This document shows, in pieces, positions 39,943-48,176 of a stretch of DNA of 64,000 bases. Numbering within the stretch: position 1 is the first letter of the stretch; each line of letters opens with the position of its first letter. A program made the translations under genes and the position numbers. Source of the DNA: Marinobacter lipolyticus (GTDB lineage: Bacteria; Pseudomonadota; Gammaproteobacteria; Pseudomonadales; Oleiphilaceae); NCBI RefSeq assembly GCF_018424605.1, contig NZ_QTKT01000001.1:458914-522913 (forward strand). Reading direction: 5' to 3'. A model generated the notes under the pieces. It did not search any database. It was not told the DNA's origin and was given only the letters and a program-made list of their open reading frames with translations.

Positions 39943-40620
39943 TCAGTTGATTTGTTCGACGTCCGACAGGGCGATGGAGCCCATGCCTGCCAGGTTCAGT
40001 GTCACCTTGCCGCCCTGCCCCAGGGACACGCTGTCCACGTTGGCGCTGACGCGGGTGGCCAGTTGTTCAGTCCCGCTCGGGTACGAACCTTCCGCCACAA
40101 TGCGGTAAGGACCCGGCGGCAAGGCATTGCCGTTACCGTCGGTGCCGTCCCACTTGAAGGAGGCAACGCCCGCCTGACTGGCGCCCATATCAATCTGCCG
40201 CACCCGCTCACCGTTCTGGCTCTCGATGGAGATGCGCAGGCCACCGGTGGAAGCCGGCACTTCAACTGTGCCGGTGATCTCTCCCTCAGCACCGAGGATG
40301 CCAACCTCAGACGGCGCCAGCACGGTGCGACCCACCATGGCTGAGGCCTGCAGCGCCTGGGTGGAGCGGAACTGACTGGCGACATCGTCGACACTCTTTG
40401 ACAGCCCCTGCATCTCTTCCAGGGAGCTGAACTGGGCCAACTGGGAGATAAACTCGCCGTTGTCCTGGGGTTCCAGCGGGTTCTGGTTCTTCAACTGGGC
40501 AATCATCAGGTCCATGAACTCGTTCTTGCCCAGTTCGTTATTGCCGGCAGCCGTGGAGTTTTGCTGGACGCGATACTTGCCCAGTACATCGGCGGCGTCT
40601 GTTGCGTTAATTGCGCTCAT
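39943..40620 (-). CDS. flgD: Flagellar hook assembly scaffold protein FlgD
   Basis: The 225 residues have the N-terminal motif LGKNEFMDLMIAQLKNQNPLEPQDNGEFISQLAQFSSLEEMQ. Ig/FnIII-like C-terminal domains (FKWDGTDGNGNALPPGPYRI) follow. It caps the growing hook and is lost after completion. It is 27 bp upstream of flgE and 18 bp after flgC. Confidence 0.97.
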   Translation of the reverse strand: MSAINATDAADVLGKYRVQQNSTAAGNNELGKNEFMDLMIAQLKNQNPLEPQDNGEFISQLAQFSSLEEMQGLSKSVDDVASQFRSTQALQASAMVGRTVLAPSEVGILGAEGEITGTVEVPASTGGLRISIESQNGERVRQIDMGASQAGVASFKWDGTDGNGNALPPGPYRIVAEGSYPSGTEQLATRVSANVDSVSLGQGGKVTLNLAGMGSIALSDVEQIN

Positions 40621-40638
40621 CGGTCGTTCCTCGCCCGT

Positions 40639-41088
40639 TTACTGCTGCCCAAGTGTAAGAATGCGCTGCATCATGGATTTTGCCGTGTTCATGATATCCA
40701 CGTTCATCTGGAAGCTGCGGGAGGACGACATCATGTCCGCCATCTCTTCCACCACGTTCACGTTCGGGTAGAACACGTAACCGTCTTCGTTCGCCGCGGG
40801 GTGATTCGGCTCGTACCGCATCTGCAGCTCGGCATCACTCTCGACCACACCTTCAACCCGCACGCCTGCACCGGGACCCTCGTCGCTTCCGAAGCCCATC
40901 CCCTGCTGCTGCGGGTTCAGCATGGACTGCTGGATGGTAGCGAACACCGGCTTGCGTGCGCGGTAGGTGCCTTCCACGCTGGAACTGGCCGTTTCCGCAT
41001 TGGCGATGTTGGACGCAGTGGTATTCAGCCGCAGCGACTGTGCGGTCATGCCGGAACCGGCGATATCAAAAATGTTTCCCAGGGACAT
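40639..41088 (-). CDS. flgC: Flagellar basal-body rod protein FlgC
   Basis: The 149 residues begin SLGNIFDIAGSGMTAQSLRLNTTASNIANAET. They end NVVEEMADMMSSSRSFQMNVDIMNTAKSMMQRILTLGQ, both canonical. It is a proximal rod component located after flgB by 34 bp. Confidence 0.97.
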   Translation of the reverse strand: MSLGNIFDIAGSGMTAQSLRLNTTASNIANAETASSSVEGTYRARKPVFATIQQSMLNPQQQGMGFGSDEGPGAGVRVEGVVESDAELQMRYEPNHPAANEDGYVFYPNVNVVEEMADMMSSSRSFQMNVDIMNTAKSMMQRILTLGQQ

Positions 41089-41122
41089 AATCCCGCTCCT
41101 CTGTTATCTGGCTGCGTCCGTT

Positions 41123-41521
41123 TTACTGACCGCTCAGGGCTTTCTTCAGGCCCGAAATCTTGCTGTTCAGGAACTGGAAGCTGGCCTGGTAGTCCATCGC
41201 ATTTCGCATGAACCGGCTCTGCTCCTGCTGGGCATCCACGGTGTTGCCGTCAACCGACGGCTGATGGGGGGTGCGGTACAGCAGTTCGCTGTCCATCCCG
41301 CCTGCCGTCGTGTCCATATGGGACTCGTGGGTGCGCGACATGCCGAAACCACTGGCCTCCTGCTGGGCCTTTTCCATCATCGCCCGGAAGTCCACGTCCC
41401 GTGCCTTGAAGCCCGGTGTATCGGCATTCGCCAGGTTGTTGGCGAGCACTTCACCACGCTTCTCCCGCGCCATCAGCGCCTGCGGATGAATACCCAGTGC
41501 ATTGTCAAAGGAAATAGCCAT
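41123..41521 (-). CDS. flgB: Flagellar basal-body rod protein FlgB
   Basis: The 132 residues start MAISFDNALGIHPQALMAREKRGEVLANNLANADTPGFKARDVDF. The ATG at 41521 has GGAGGCAC just before it and fits the family; an in-frame start 11 codons earlier does not. This is the first gene of flgBCDEFGHIJKL. A sigma-54 promoter lies about 65 bp upstream. Confidence 0.97.
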   Translation of the reverse strand: MAISFDNALGIHPQALMAREKRGEVLANNLANADTPGFKARDVDFRAMMEKAQQEASGFGMSRTHESHMDTTAGGMDSELLYRTPHQPSVDGNTVDAQQEQSRFMRNAMDYQASFQFLNSKISGLKKALSGQ

Positions 41522-41585
41522 TGTGCCTCCAGAACCTTGGGACCGGCTGTGCATCGGTTTGCCGGTTCACCTCTTTGGAGTAGAC

Positions 41586-41603
41586 AAAGCAACCTCAGTG
41601 CCA
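41586..41603 (-). promoter_or_regulatory. Sigma-54 promoter of the flg operon
   Basis: On the minus strand TGGCAC-TGAGG-TTGCTTT matches the -24 GG and -12 GC elements of RpoN promoters with correct spacing. It lies 65 bp before flgB. Class II hook-basal-body genes of polar flagellates are established to depend on RpoN with FleQ/FlrC-type activators, so the site fits its context. Confidence 0.88.
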
Positions 41604-41734
41604 GTTTTTCGGAAGGGCCGGTTTACAGGGGGTTTCAGGGGATTATCGAGAGAACAGCGGGTTAGGAAGGCAATATAAGCGGCGAACGGCAGCGAAAGCG
41701 GCAAACGCTTTCCCCTGCCGTTTCGCCCGGGCCG

Positions 41735-42289
41735 CTAGCGGGGCCAGCGATCGACGAACTCCGAAACAGAGGGCCGCGGTACGGGCGGTTTTTCGCTTGC
41801 CGCGGTACCGGTGTAGAGAAAACCGACAATCTGTTCGTTTTCGGCAAGCCCAAGACCCGCCATCACGTCGGGATGGTAGGCGATGCCGCCGGTTCGCCAC
41901 ATCACACCGAAACCGGCCGCCTGCAGCGCCAGTGAAAGATGCCCCATACCGACCGCTGCCGAGAAAGCCTGTTCGCTTTCGGGGACTTTGGGGTGCGGCG
42001 TATGGCTGGCAATGCCAATTATGATCATGGGGGCGCGCAAGGGCGCAAGCCGGAGTTTCTCGCGTTCTTTTTCGCTGCTGCCCTCCCCGCACGTAGACGC
42101 GAACAACTCCCCCAGCGCCTCCAGCCCGGCACCTTCCACAACCAGATAGCGCCAGGGCCTGAGTAAGGCGTGATCCGGCGTATTGGCCGCACACTGGAAG
42201 GCCTTGTCCAGGGTGTCGGCGTCTGGCCCCGGGGCTTGCAGGCGTGGTTCGGATTTTCGCTGTAGCAGGAAATCAATTACTGCAGTCAT
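41735..42289 (-). CDS. Nitroreductase family protein (YdjA-like)
   Basis: The 184 residues have an N-terminal FMN-phosphate-binding start (FLLQRKSEPRL). HALLRPWRYLVVEGAGLEALGEL, then FSAAVGMGHLSLALQAAGFGVMWRTGGIAY and GFLYTGTAASEKPPVPRP follow. This is the short NfsB/YdjA-type fold. It reduces unknown substrates with NAD(P)H and FMN. It is unrelated to the flagellar genes although it precedes the flgB promoter on the same strand. Confidence 0.9.
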   Translation of the reverse strand: MTAVIDFLLQRKSEPRLQAPGPDADTLDKAFQCAANTPDHALLRPWRYLVVEGAGLEALGELFASTCGEGSSEKEREKLRLAPLRAPMIIIGIASHTPHPKVPESEQAFSAAVGMGHLSLALQAAGFGVMWRTGGIAYHPDVMAGLGLAENEQIVGFLYTGTAASEKPPVPRPSVSEFVDRWPR

Positions 42290-42414
42290 AGAGTGCCGCG
42301 ATCCTGTTGTCGGGTGGGGTGAAAATTCCTGAATTGTGGCTTTCCTGTATTACTGTTAACCTTTAGTCGTAGTCCGACTGCTAACAAAACCAACAATGAG
42401 CCGGTAACTGAACC

Positions 42415-42726
42415 ATGAGTGACCAGAGCGCTTACCGCAACTTTTCCGAATTCTATCCTTACTATCTGGAAGAGCACAGTGATGTGACCTGTCGAAGGCT
42501 GCACTTTGCCGGCAGCCTGCTCGTGATTATTGTCGCCCTGTACGCTTTGACCACAGGCAAGTTCGCCTGGCTGCTTCTGCTTCCTGTTATCGGTTACGGG
42601 TTCGCGTGGATAGGTCACTTTGTGTTCGAGAAAAACCGCCCGGCCACGTTCAAATACCCATTGTACAGCCTGATGGGAGACTGGGTGATGTTCCGCGACA
42701 TGCTCATCGGACGGATCCGTTTCTGA
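42415..42726 (+). CDS. DUF962 / Mpo1-like membrane protein
   Basis: The 103 residues start with FSEFYPYYLEEHSDVTCRRLHFAGSLLVI and contain GYGFAWIGHFVFEKNRPATFKYPLYSLMGDW. The conserved H-x3-C-R-x2-H and GHF-x-EKNRPAT blocks define DUF962 (yeast Mpo1 family). Two transmembrane helices fill the middle. Yeast Mpo1 is an iron-dependent dioxygenase in alpha-oxidation of 2-hydroxy fatty acids; a similar role here is inference. One base separates its stop from the cyclase start. Confidence 0.88.
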   Translation: MSDQSAYRNFSEFYPYYLEEHSDVTCRRLHFAGSLLVIIVALYALTTGKFAWLLLLPVIGYGFAWIGHFVFEKNRPATFKYPLYSLMGDWVMFRDMLIGRIRF

Positions 42727-42727
42727 C

Positions 42728-44167
42728 ATGATGAGTGCTCCGGTGGATCTGCGCACTGTCAGCACGAGCGCCAGCAAGGCGGCCGTGACGGACGGGCACA
42801 ATAACCCCATTGCCATACCGCCCATGCCGGATTACAACGGTCGTATTCTGGCCTACACGGCTACCGCGATGATTATCGCAGCCGGCGTGATACAGGGCGC
42901 CTTCCCCCAGTGGTTTATGTACACCATCGCCGGCGCACTGGGCTGGCCCCACGTTGCCCACCTGCTGACCCGGCGCACGTTCCTCAGGAATTCTCCCCGC
43001 ATCCGCCAGAAAATGCTGATTGTGGATTGCCTCATTGGCGGTGCCTTTGTGGGCGCCATCGGCCTGGTCGCCATTCCGTCGGTGTCGGTTATGCTGATGC
43101 TGATGTTCAGCTGCCTGATCATCGGCGGGCTCAGGCAATGGCTGTTCGGCACGGTTTTCATGTTCACGACACTGTCCGTCGGGCTGGCGATCTGTGGCCC
43201 TGCAGACAATTTTCAGGCTCCGCTTTTGACCAGCATCTTATCGATCCTGGCGACCGGCCTGTATATCTGTGTGACCGCCTTCTACTCCCACCAACAGGCC
43301 CGCGCCCTGATGATGGCGAAAACCCAGATCCAGAACCAGCGGGAGCAATCCATCGCGCTCTCGCACAAGCTCTCCAAATACCTGTCGCCCCAGGTCTGGC
43401 AGTCGATCTTTACCGGCGAGCGGGACGTGCGCCTGGAAACCCAGCGCAAGAAACTGGCGGTGTTTTTCTCGGACATCAAAGGGTTTACCGAGCTGTCGGA
43501 AGAAATGGAACCCGAGGCGCTGACCGAATTGCTCAACCATTACTTCAATGGCATGTCCGAGGTCGCGCTGAAGTACGGCGGCACCATCGACAAGTTCGTC
43601 GGCGATTCCATTATGGTGTTCTTCGGGGATCCCACCAGTCGCGGCCAGCGGGAGGACGCCTTTGCCTGCGTCTCCATGGCCATCGAAATGCGTAAGCACA
43701 TGAAGATCATGCGCCAGAAATGGCGCAGCCAGGGTATCAAAACGCCGCTGGAAATCCGCATGGGCATCAGTACCGGCTACACCACGGTGGGCAACTTCGG
43801 CGCTGAAAACCGCATGGACTACACCATCATCGGCAAGGAAGTGAACCTGGCCAGCCGCCTGGAATCCCTCGCCGAGCCCGGCGAGATTCTGGTTTCCTAC
43901 GAAACCTTCTCGCTGATCAAGGACCGCATCATGTGCCGGGACAAGGGCGAGATTACCGTGAAAGGCTTTGGCAAACCGGTACCAATCTACGAAGTGGTGG
44001 ATTTCCGCCGTGACATGGGGCCCAACCGCAGCTTCCTGGAGCACGAGCACAGCGGCTTCGCCATGTACCTGGACTCCGACAAGATCACTGAACGTGAGCG
44101 CAAGGCGATCCTCACCGCCCTTGAAGACGCCGCCGATCGGCTGCGGCAGGAAGAAGAAATCCGCTAG
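42728..44167 (+). CDS. Membrane-anchored class III adenylate/guanylate cyclase
   Basis: The 479 residues have an N-terminal cluster of about five to six hydrophobic helices (about 38-195), resembling the MASE2 anchor of Pseudomonas CyaB. A linker and a class III cyclase domain (about 235-430) follow. Metal-binding aspartates are visible in FFSDIKGFTEL and KFVGDSIMVFFGDP. The transition-state Asn and Arg are in VNLASRLE. The Lys in DKFVGD favours ATP. The position usually holding Asp before VN reads GKEVN. Likely product is cAMP for Vfr/CRP-type signalling, by family knowledge. It is tightly coupled to the DUF962 gene. Confidence 0.92.
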   Translation: MMSAPVDLRTVSTSASKAAVTDGHNNPIAIPPMPDYNGRILAYTATAMIIAAGVIQGAFPQWFMYTIAGALGWPHVAHLLTRRTFLRNSPRIRQKMLIVDCLIGGAFVGAIGLVAIPSVSVMLMLMFSCLIIGGLRQWLFGTVFMFTTLSVGLAICGPADNFQAPLLTSILSILATGLYICVTAFYSHQQARALMMAKTQIQNQREQSIALSHKLSKYLSPQVWQSIFTGERDVRLETQRKKLAVFFSDIKGFTELSEEMEPEALTELLNHYFNGMSEVALKYGGTIDKFVGDSIMVFFGDPTSRGQREDAFACVSMAIEMRKHMKIMRQKWRSQGIKTPLEIRMGISTGYTTVGNFGAENRMDYTIIGKEVNLASRLESLAEPGEILVSYETFSLIKDRIMCRDKGEITVKGFGKPVPIYEVVDFRRDMGPNRSFLEHEHSGFAMYLDSDKITERERKAILTALEDAADRLRQEEEIR

Positions 44168-44196
44168 GCATCATCCGCCCGACGCGTTTTACATTG

Positions 44197-45018
44197 TTAC
44201 TGCCTGATCAGTCGTGCGCCGGCCCCGTCCCCGGGCTCCGTGCTGCGCCAGGGGTTGATATCCAGCCCTCCGCGCCGGGTATAACGGGCACACACGAACA
44301 GTTTTTCCGGCGCGCACCGGCTCATGATGTCGGTGAATACCGTTTCCACGCAGTGTTCGTGAAAATCCTGCTTCTGCCGAAAACTGACAACGTAACGCAG
44401 CAATCCCTTGCGGCTTATCTTCGGCCCGGAGTATCGGATCATCAGCGTGGCCCAGTCGGGTTGACCGGTGACCGGGCAGTTACTCTTGAGCAGATGGGAG
44501 CAGAGGCTTTCGGTAACGATGTCGCCCGCTTCCGTTGCCAGGGATTCCGGGGCGTAATGATAGGTCACATCGCCCAGTGTCTCGCCGTCAATCAGGTCGA
44601 ATCCCGTTGGGCGGCCTTCCGCCCTATCACCCTCGTCCACGCTCAGCATGGTTACCTGGACCGCCGCTCCGCTGGCGCTGGACAGGTCACGCGTAACCAC
44701 CTCGGCCACCTGCTCCGGCGAGGTGAACACCGCCTGGTTGAGCGAATTCAGATACAGCTTGAGGGATTTCGACTCGATAATACTGGGCGACGCCGCAGGA
44801 AAACGGATTTCCGCCCAGGCAACAGCCGGCACCCCATCCGCGCGCAGCCAGGATACTTCCCAGGCCTGCCAAAGGTCCTCGCCGAACCACGGCCAGCGGC
44901 CATCAGCCAGCCCGATGCGCCGGCGATTCTCATCCCTGGCCACCGGGAACAGCAACTCCGGGTTGTAGCGATCCGGGTATTCACTGGTTTTGCCCAGGGG
45001 GGCCTCGTTCAATGCCAT
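44197..45018 (-). CDS. queF: NADPH-dependent 7-cyano-7-deazaguanine reductase (long form)
   Basis: The 273 residues match the bimodular QueF. There is ESKSLKLYLNSLNQ, the substrate-binding Glu region. The catalytic cysteine is in LLKSNCPVTGQPDWA (C181). IRYSGPKISRKGLLRYVVSFRQKQDFHEHCVE completes the T-fold. It reduces preQ0 to preQ1 for queuosine. It is downstream of the ABC genes by 26 bp on the same strand. No preQ1 riboswitch fits in that gap. Confidence 0.97.
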   Translation of the reverse strand: MALNEAPLGKTSEYPDRYNPELLFPVARDENRRRIGLADGRWPWFGEDLWQAWEVSWLRADGVPAVAWAEIRFPAASPSIIESKSLKLYLNSLNQAVFTSPEQVAEVVTRDLSSASGAAVQVTMLSVDEGDRAEGRPTGFDLIDGETLGDVTYHYAPESLATEAGDIVTESLCSHLLKSNCPVTGQPDWATLMIRYSGPKISRKGLLRYVVSFRQKQDFHEHCVETVFTDIMSRCAPEKLFVCARYTRRGGLDINPWRSTEPGDGAGARLIRQ

Positions 45019-45044
45019 GGTACAACCTGCCTGAGGAATCGGAA

Positions 45045-45818
45045 TTAGTGACGAATGCCTTTGCCGCGCTTGAGCATACGCAGTGCGATGGCGGAAAGCA
45101 GCGTGATAAACACCAGAATCATACCCAGTGCCACGAAAGGATTCACATCGGAAACCCCAAGGATACCGAAACGGAAGGCGTTCACCATGTACAGAATGGG
45201 ATTGATCATCGACACGCCCTGCCAGAAATCCGGCAGCAGGCTGATGCTGTAGAACACCCCGCCGAGGTACGTCAGCGGCGTGAGGACGAACGTCGGTACG
45301 ATGGAAATGTCATCGAACTTGGTGGCCAGCATCGCGTTGATGAAACCGCCCAGGGCAAACAGCGCCGACGTCAGAAACACCGTGACAATCACCATGGGCA
45401 GGTTATGAATATCCAGCCGCGTAAACGCCAGTGACAGTAAGGTCACGATCAGGCCGATGCCAAGCCCCCTCGCCATACCACCGCAGACGTAACCGGCGAG
45501 GATGATCCAGTCAGGCACCGGCGATACCAGCAGTTCTTCGATGCTGCGCTGGAATTTCATGGAGAAGAAGGAAGACACCACGTTGGCGTAGGAGCTGGTA
45601 ATCACCGCCATCATGATCAGGCCCGGGACGATGAAGGCCATATAGTCGAACCCGCCCATGTCGCCAATTCGCGAGCCGATCAGGTTGCCGAAAATAATAA
45701 AGTACAGCGTCATGGTCACCGCCGGCGGCAACAGCGTCTGCGGCCAGATGCGGGTAAAACGCCGCACCTCCCGCACCACGATGGTGTTAAATGCCGTGAA
45801 CATCGCGTGGGGTGTCAT
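45045..45818 (-). CDS. ABC-2 type transporter permease (YadH-like)
   Basis: The 257 residues have six predicted transmembrane helices and the ABC-2 signature region VSPVPDWIILAGYVCGGMARGLGIGLIV and LTPLTYLGGVFYSISLLPDFWQ. It resembles E. coli YadH, an exporter of unknown substrate. Its start overlaps the ATPase stop as ATGA. With the ATPase it makes a two-gene exporter. Confidence 0.92.
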   Translation of the reverse strand: MTPHAMFTAFNTIVVREVRRFTRIWPQTLLPPAVTMTLYFIIFGNLIGSRIGDMGGFDYMAFIVPGLIMMAVITSSYANVVSSFFSMKFQRSIEELLVSPVPDWIILAGYVCGGMARGLGIGLIVTLLSLAFTRLDIHNLPMVIVTVFLTSALFALGGFINAMLATKFDDISIVPTFVLTPLTYLGGVFYSISLLPDFWQGVSMINPILYMVNAFRFGILGVSDVNPFVALGMILVFITLLSAIALRMLKRGKGIRH

Positions 45819-46756
45819 ACCTCACCTCCCCGGGCATCCGCCGCGTTTTCTTCCACCATGCGGATGAACAGCTCCTCCAGACGGTTGGCCTTGGTACGCA
45901 TACTCGTCACCTTGATTCCCAGCGCTTCCAGTTGCACGAACACCCGGTTGAGGCCCTGCCCCTTTTCAACGTCAATCTCCAGTGCGCCTTCGTCGTCGAG
46001 CCTGCATGGAAAGCCGTCCAGCTGCGGCGCGTTTGTCAGCGCTGATTCGGTGTCCAGCACAAACGTTTCAATGTGCAGCTGTTGCAGAAGCTCACGTTTG
46101 CTTGTGTGTTTGAGGATGCGCCCGTGATCGATGATCGCGATGTTGCGGCACAGGGCTTCCGCCTCCTCAAGGTAATGGGTCGTCAGAATAATGGTGGTGC
46201 CTTCGCGGTTCATTTCCTCGAGAAACGTCCACATCGAACGCCGCAGCTCAATATCCACGCCTGCGGTGGGCTCATCGAGAATGAGCAGTTTCGGCTCATG
46301 CACCAGCGCCCGGGCAATCATCAGCCGGCGTTTCATGCCACCGGACAACATTCTGGCCGGGGTGTCTTTCTTGTCCCACAGACCCAGTTTACGCAGGTAC
46401 TTCTCGGCAGAAATTTTGGCTTGTTTCAGCGGAATACCGTAGTACCCGGCCTGGGTGGTGACAATGTCGAACACTTTCTCAAACTGGTTGAAGTTGAATT
46501 CCTGGGGAACCACACCCAGATTCAGTTTGGCGTCGGAGAGGTGGGTATCGATGTCGCAACCGAAGACGCGAACCTTGCCGGCGGTCTTGTTCACCAGCGA
46601 GCATACGATCCCCAGCGTGGTGGATTTGCCGGCGCCATTCGGTCCCAGCAGGGCGAAAAAGTCGCCCTCGCGGACGTTCAGGTCAATACCCTTGAGCGCC
46701 TGAAACCCATCGCCGTAGGTTTTTATCAGACCCTCTATCTCCAATGCATTGGTCAT
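45815..46756 (-). CDS. ABC transporter ATP-binding protein (YadG-like)
   Basis: The 313 residues start MTNALEIEGLIKTYGDG; an earlier in-frame start is non-homologous. Walker A is LLGPNGAGKST, the signature MLSGGMKRR and Walker B LLILDEPTAGVD, with the switch His in TTHYLEEAE. The C-terminal ~80 residues form the small ABC-2 ATPase domain. It powers the coupled permease for export. Confidence 0.94.
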   Translation of the reverse strand: MTNALEIEGLIKTYGDGFQALKGIDLNVREGDFFALLGPNGAGKSTTLGIVCSLVNKTAGKVRVFGCDIDTHLSDAKLNLGVVPQEFNFNQFEKVFDIVTTQAGYYGIPLKQAKISAEKYLRKLGLWDKKDTPARMLSGGMKRRLMIARALVHEPKLLILDEPTAGVDIELRRSMWTFLEEMNREGTTIILTTHYLEEAEALCRNIAIIDHGRILKHTSKRELLQQLHIETFVLDTESALTNAPQLDGFPCRLDDEGALEIDVEKGQGLNRVFVQLEALGIKVTSMRTKANRLEELFIRMVEENAADARGGEV

Positions 46757-47028
46757 AAACCACCCAGAATAATGACTTGTCGCGCCCACTGGCACGTCAG
46801 TGTCGCGATCCGTTGAAGCTGAAGTCCCTAAGGTTGTGGCAACCCGGGAATTTTCAAGTGTTGGCCAGCATTCTGGTGCCTGCATGAAAAACACCAAACT
46901 GCGACAGGAATCCCGATATCCCCGAGGTGGCCTCCCTATAATGCCGGTTACAACAACTTACAAAAGGCCGGGCGCAGCTCAATGCCCTTGTGTGACCGGC
47001 CGACAGACCAGGGAATGTACGCAAGACC

Positions 47029-48162
47029 ATGAGACCCGTTCACCTCCTACGAGTTGCCCTGCCACTGGCCGTCCTGCTCTCCTTGTCTGGCTGCCTCGAC
47101 AGCGGGGGCGGCGGAAGCGACGACGACACCCGAACAGGCTCTTTGAACGCCAATGGCGTCAGTGGGCTCAGCTACACCACCGCCAGCCGCACCGGCGAGA
47201 CCGATGCCCGGGGCCACTTCGAGTATTACCCGGGGGAAACCGTCAGCTTCAGCGTAGGTGACCTGGAGCTGGCGTCGGGCGTTCCGGCAAAAGAGTTCGT
47301 CACCCCGCTGGAGTTTTTCGCGGCCACCCGCAGCAAACTTGACACCCCAAGCACCGACGATGAGGGCCTGCGTACCCACACCCTGACCGAACAGGCGGTG
47401 CTCAGCGACAACGCGCTGATCAACCTGACGCGCCTGATGCTGGCGCTGAACTGGGAGGAAAATCTGCAGGACAACGCGGGGCTCGAGTATCGCGAGCGGG
47501 TCATCAGCCAGATCAACGCGGCACTGCCCAACCTGACCGCCCCCATCGACTTTACCGTCAGTGAAGAAGCCTTTGCCCACACCGGTTCCGCAACAGAACC
47601 TGCGGCATCACCCGCCAACCAGCTGCTGGCCGCCATCTGCTTTTACCCCGAAGATGACGAATTGTGCGAGGAGCCGCCCACTCAGGCGGAAATAGACGCA
47701 CTGCCGCCAAGACCGGAAGATGACGAAGACGTGGAGCCGGGCGTGCAATACCAGGAAGATCTGCAGAACAAGCGGGACAGGATTCTTGAAGCCGCTCGCA
47801 CCCTGGATGACTTTGATCGGGAAGCGGCCGAAGACTACCTGACCCGTGAGCTGAACGCGATCACCACGGTTTACGGCAATCGGTACTATCTGGACGATGC
47901 GACCGCAACCTATCCCGCCTCAGCCACCGAGATCCAGAGCGTTGAAGTCAGGAAGGTAGACGGCGACACCGAACTGGCGCAGATTGAGGCGATCAGTACC
48001 CGCACTCAGGACGTTGTGGTTCACAGCTTTGACTGGCAGTCAGCCAGCGTGGAGTATTTCGTCACCGGGAACCCAGGGGGCGAGGCGGAAATCGTGATCA
48101 GTTTCCGTCCTGACGACACGTATCGCTGGCTGCGTAAAACCCTGAGGGTGACCATTCGCTGA
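47029..48162 (+). CDS. Predicted lipoprotein, function unknown
   Basis: The 377 residues have a signal with lipobox LSGC (Cys near 21) and a Gly/Ser/Asp-rich linker. A beta-type domain GVSGLSYTTASRTGETDARGHFEYYPGETVSFSVGDLELA follows, a pattern recurring in lipoproteins of marine gammaproteobacteria. The rest is acidic and includes LTRLMLALNWEENLQD. I do not recognise an activity. It is divergent from the ABC exporter across 272 bp that hold no other gene. It is probably an outer-membrane-anchored protein. Confidence 0.8.
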   Translation: MRPVHLLRVALPLAVLLSLSGCLDSGGGGSDDDTRTGSLNANGVSGLSYTTASRTGETDARGHFEYYPGETVSFSVGDLELASGVPAKEFVTPLEFFAATRSKLDTPSTDDEGLRTHTLTEQAVLSDNALINLTRLMLALNWEENLQDNAGLEYRERVISQINAALPNLTAPIDFTVSEEAFAHTGSATEPAASPANQLLAAICFYPEDDELCEEPPTQAEIDALPPRPEDDEDVEPGVQYQEDLQNKRDRILEAARTLDDFDREAAEDYLTRELNAITTVYGNRYYLDDATATYPASATEIQSVEVRKVDGDTELAQIEAISTRTQDVVVHSFDWQSASVEYFVTGNPGGEAEIVISFRPDDTYRWLRKTLRVTIR

Positions 48163-48176
48163 TCGGTCCTGACGAA

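Noticed and set aside
41643..42194. Plausible 183-codon minus-strand frame
   Set aside because: It overlaps the nitroreductase gene out of frame, and only the nitroreductase frame shows conserved motifs.
45019..45044. preQ1 riboswitch before queF
   Set aside because: Only 26 bp separate queF from the upstream ABC permease, too short for the known preQ1 aptamers, and none of their features are visible.
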